Part shown: one piece after another, positions 6,531 through 8,165 of the stretch
Numbering within the stretch: the stretch's first letter is position 1
Layout: each line of letters opens with the position of its first letter
From: CAMLKC01 sp035493555
GTDB lineage: Bacteria > Patescibacteriota > Saccharimonadia > Saccharimonadales > Saccharimonadaceae
DNA: 8,165 nucleotides
Direction: 5' to 3'
NCBI GenBank assembly: GCA_035493555.1
Contig: DATJIC010000039.1
Location: 1 to 8,165 of the forward strand
Notes under the pieces: model-generated
The model's database searches: none
Seen by the model: only the letters and a program-made list of their open reading frames with translations
Told to the model about the DNA's origin: nothing
Translations under genes and position numbers: made by a program

Positions 6531-6829
6531 TAGAGATCGGCTGATGAACGCTTTGGACGTGCAGCGTGCTGCTGTGATTTGATCACAATGCTTTGGAGCT
6601 CTTTGAAAATAGGAAACTGCTTGTTCGTTGAGTAGATCTTTGTGTTGCCCTGCTTGTCGCTTGTGAGGAACCCGACTTTTTCGAGGCGTTTGAGTTCGCG
6701 CTGGATATTGCCCGGATCTTCTTTAATAAGTTTAGCAAGACCACGAACATGCGTGTGGAAGTCTGGATACTTAGCGTACACAACCACAATTTTTCGTCGC
6801 ACTCTCGAGGTAATAAAAACGTCTAACAT
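6530..6829 (-). CDS. Small winged-helix (ArsR-like) DNA-binding protein
   Basis: The 99-residue protein has a winged helix-turn-helix fold. A first helix (2-20) is followed by HVRGLAKLI (27-35), then the likely recognition helix DPGNIQRELKRLEKVGFL (38-55), and a beta-wing around TSDKQGNTKIYSTNKQF (56-72). The C-terminal 30 residues are basic and probably flexible. I see no metal-binding cysteines and no effector domain, so a signal is not evident. Similar small wHTH proteins are, as I recall, widespread in Candidate Phyla Radiation genomes. The ATG has an AAGGGA ribosome site four bases upstream. Its stop TAA overlaps the recJ ATG (TAATG), so the two are made from one mRNA. It may autoregulate the wHTH-recJ unit, but its target is unknown. 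Confidence 0.85.
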   Translation of the reverse strand: MLDVFITSRVRRKIVVVYAKYPDFHTHVRGLAKLIKEDPGNIQRELKRLEKVGFLTSDKQGNTKIYSTNKQFPIFKELQSIVIKSQQHAARPKRSSADL

Positions 6830-6869
6830 ATCTTCCCTTGGTTAATGACTGACTCTTCCGTTGCTTTTT

Positions 6870-6899
6870 ATTCTACACTTTTTATGGCCGCTTTTGCAA
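6870..6899 (-). promoter_or_regulatory. Promoter of the wHTH-recJ unit
   Basis: The minus strand carries TTGCAA (6899-6894, four of six matches), an 18-nt spacer and TAGAAT (6875-6870, five of six). The expected start near 6863 gives a leader of about 33 nt that contains the AAGGGA ribosome site. It lies in the 76-nt gap after the phosphoribosyltransferase gene, in which I see no terminator hairpin. Confidence 0.55.
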
Positions 6900-6905
6900 G
6901 TTCGT

Positions 6906-7562
6906 TTAGCGCCAATTCAAAACAATTTGGTTAATTTTCGCGATCGTCTCTTCATGCGACGGGATATCATTTTGCTCGTAGTAGTGGTTCGTTCCCATAA
7001 AGTTCTCCTTTACATCCAAAATCTGAAGCTCATCCGCAATGATATGAAGCTTGTCTACCATAGGAACGGTGGCAATAGGTGTGGCGACCACGAGTTTTTT
7101 AATACGGATAGGCTTTAAGAAATCCACCGCAACGTCAATAGCCGCTCCGTTGTCCAGACCGTCCGCAACCAGAATAACCGTATGGTCGCGAAGCATGTCG
7201 GCATCAATAATACCTCCATCACCGAGCAACCGGTTAAGGCGCTGAAACGCCTCGCGCTTTTGTTCCTCAAGATAGCCGTGAAATTCACCTGTGTACTCTT
7301 CAATCTCGCCAGCGCTAAACATGCCGTTGTACGTAAAACCGCCATCCTGCGATACGCCGCCAAAGCTCATATTCTCGCCCGGAATCGGAATCTCCTCAAT
7401 TAGCAGCATAGTAAGGATACAGTGCAGTGCACTGGCAATCTGCTCACCCACCTGAACGGCACCGTCACTTAAGGCTACGACTGCGCAGTTCTCATACCGA
7501 TACTTCTCCACCAGCTTGCCAGCCAAAATTTGGCCAGCCTGCGCACGACTTTCAAAATACAT
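6906..7562 (-). CDS. Phosphoribosyltransferase-fold protein with altered active-site loops
   Basis: The 218-residue protein resembles the predicted phosphoribosyltransferases of the COG1926 type. It has an N-terminal FESRAQAGQILAGKL segment (3-17), a beta-strand and first loop VVALSDGAVQVGEQIA (28-43), a flexible hood-like middle with FGGVSQDGG (67-75), and the region equivalent to the PRPP loop, VILVADGLDNGAA (129-141). In the family these loops usually read near PRGGVPVA and DDGLATGAT. Here the first loop has lost the Pro-Arg-Gly-Gly and the second has lost one acidic residue and both threonines. PRPP binding may therefore be weak or lost; substrate unknown. There is no signal peptide or membrane segment. 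The ATG at 7562 has no Shine-Dalgarno and lies 29 nt from the divergent priA start. Confidence 0.75.
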   Translation of the reverse strand: MYFESRAQAGQILAGKLVEKYRYENCAVVALSDGAVQVGEQIASALHCILTMLLIEEIPIPGENMSFGGVSQDGGFTYNGMFSAGEIEEYTGEFHGYLEEQKREAFQRLNRLLGDGGIIDADMLRDHTVILVADGLDNGAAIDVAVDFLKPIRIKKLVVATPIATVPMVDKLHIIADELQILDVKENFMGTNHYYEQNDIPSHEETIAKINQIVLNWR

Positions 7563-7584
7563 ATGCTTATTTTAACAGTATAAT
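7556..7584 (+). promoter_or_regulatory. priA promoter, predicted leaderless start
   Basis: TATAAT (7579-7584), a perfect -10, lies seven bases before the ATG at 7592, the same spacing as at ftsA. The -35 position at 17 nt reads AATACA (7556-7561), only three of six matches. The box overlaps an upstream in-frame ATG (7583), so that ATG could not be on the transcript made from this promoter. The ATTATACT reading of the same bases on the other strand gives a second -10, so the two divergent promoters would share their core. Confidence 0.55.
7569..7582 (-). promoter_or_regulatory. Possible -10 boxes of the phosphoribosyltransferase gene
   Basis: Two minus-strand candidates overlap: TAAAAT (7574-7569), six bases before the ATG and so predicting a leaderless mRNA, and TATACT (7582-7577), fourteen bases before it and predicting a leader of about 7 nt. 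Neither has a good -35, since the corresponding position falls in the priA coding start. No Shine-Dalgarno is present in either case. Confidence 0.4.
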
Positions 7585-7591
7585 GAAAGAT

Positions 7592-8165
7592 ATGCACTAT
7601 TATGAGGTGGCTCCAACTCAGATTATCCGCGCCACCAGCGCTTCGTTTACCTATGCGTCCGAGCAACCGCTTGTTATAGGTCAGCTCGTATCGATCGAGG
7701 TGGGTAAAAAGGTTTTTGCGGGGATTATTATTGCAGGTGTTAAAAAACCAACCTACGACACAAAGCAGATCCTTGCCGTCATCGAGGGTACATCGCTCCC
7801 CGCTCCACTCGTGTCACTTGCATTATGGCTGAGTAGCTATTACGCTACCCATCTCGCTACAGTATTACAAATCATGCTGCCGCGAGGCATCCAAAAAAAT
7901 CGTCGAGCCTCTTCCCCTGAGTCAAAAGAGCGTTTACGAGACCGAACAAAAAATGTGCTCAATAAAGATCAGCTCGCGGCAGTCGAGACAATACATAAAA
8001 TGAGCCCCGGCTCAGCCCTGCTGCACGGCATTACCGGCTCGGGTAAGACGGCAGTTTATATCGAACTCGCCCGCCAGACGCTCGCAGCCGGTAAATCAGT
8101 AATTGTTCTTGTTCCTGAAATAGCACTGACTTCACAGATCGTCGATGAGCTCTCCCAGCACTTTA
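7592..8165 (+). CDS. priA: Primosomal protein N' (PriA helicase), 5' part
   Basis: PriA is the superfamily 2 DNA helicase that recognises stalled forks and reloads the replisome. The 191 visible residues contain a 3'-DNA-binding-like N-terminal domain (about 1-100: IGQLVSIEVGKKVFAGIII, then LALWLSSYYATHLATVLQIMLP) and the start of the helicase domain with NKDQLAA (124-130), Walker A GITGSGKT (146-153) and VPEIALTSQ (174-182). In E. coli PriA the Walker A lysine is Lys230; here it is Lys152. The winged-helix domain that normally sits between these parts is therefore missing or reduced to a linker of about 20 residues (100-122). The start at 7592 is preferred because a perfect TATAAT ends seven bases earlier; an in-frame ATG at 7583 would add three residues. 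The gene runs off the right edge, so zinc-binding and later helicase motifs cannot be checked. Confidence 0.92.
   Translation, partial: MHYYEVAPTQIIRATSASFTYASEQPLVIGQLVSIEVGKKVFAGIIIAGVKKPTYDTKQILAVIEGTSLPAPLVSLALWLSSYYATHLATVLQIMLPRGIQKNRRASSPESKERLRDRTKNVLNKDQLAAVETIHKMSPGSALLHGITGSGKTAVYIELARQTLAAGKSVIVLVPEIALTSQIVDELSQHF

Noticed and set aside
7583..7591. priA start three codons upstream (ATG at 7583)
   Set aside because: It overlaps the TATAAT box that would drive the gene, so it would not be on the transcript. It stays possible if transcription starts further upstream.
1..8165. Mobile elements, CRISPR, toxin-antitoxin or defence genes
   Set aside because: I see no transposase, integrase, direct-repeat array or paired small unknown genes. 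Apart from the wHTH protein and the altered phosphoribosyltransferase, every gene belongs to a well-known core family.

Overview
This window looks like a piece of the core chromosome of a Candidate Phyla Radiation (Patescibacteria) bacterium, most likely Candidatus Saccharibacteria (TM7). That assignment is an inference from gene order and from slimmed-down core proteins as I remember them, not from a search. Base composition is balanced. All genes read through in the standard code with no in-frame UGA, which argues against the UGA=Gly lineages (Gracilibacteria, Absconditabacteria). I see no mobile element, CRISPR array, tRNA, rRNA or prophage gene. Coding density is very high: the longest gap between genes is 117 nt.

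Layout on the minus strand, read from high to low coordinates: a phosphoribosyltransferase-fold protein (7562-6906); a small winged-helix regulator (6829-6530) whose stop codon overlaps the start of recJ (6530-4836); rpsU (bS21, 4778-4563); a YqeY/GatB-like gene (4559-4107); a short adenylate-kinase-type nucleotide kinase (4087-3542); map, the type I methionine aminopeptidase (3533-2778); a 117-nt gap; ftsA (2660-1422); ftsZ (1357-131); and the first 38 codons of an nrdR-like gene (115 to the left edge). One gene lies on the plus strand: the 5' part of priA (7592 to the right edge), divergent from the phosphoribosyltransferase gene with only 29 nt between start codons.

The genes form four or five probable transcription units: PRTase alone; wHTH-recJ; rpsU-yqeY-adk-map; ftsA-ftsZ-nrdR; and priA. 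They cover cell division (FtsA membrane anchor, FtsZ ring), translation and protein maturation (bS21, Map), nucleotide metabolism (Adk, NrdR) and replication repair or restart (RecJ, PriA).

The main points of interest are: (1) an NrdR-like protein in which all four zinc-ribbon cysteines are gone; (2) -10 boxes only 6-10 nt upstream of the start codons of four apparent first genes (ftsA, priA, PRTase, rpsU), which predicts leaderless or near-leaderless mRNAs, while several internal genes have Shine-Dalgarno sequences; (3) a PriA that appears to lack its winged-helix domain; (4) a PRTase-fold protein with both catalytic loops degenerate; (5) an adk-map pair, normally part of the ribosomal spc operon, placed here beside rpsU-yqeY and ftsAZ. 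I did not find a clearly new multi-gene defence or mobile system. The window is mostly ordinary housekeeping with unusual reductions.
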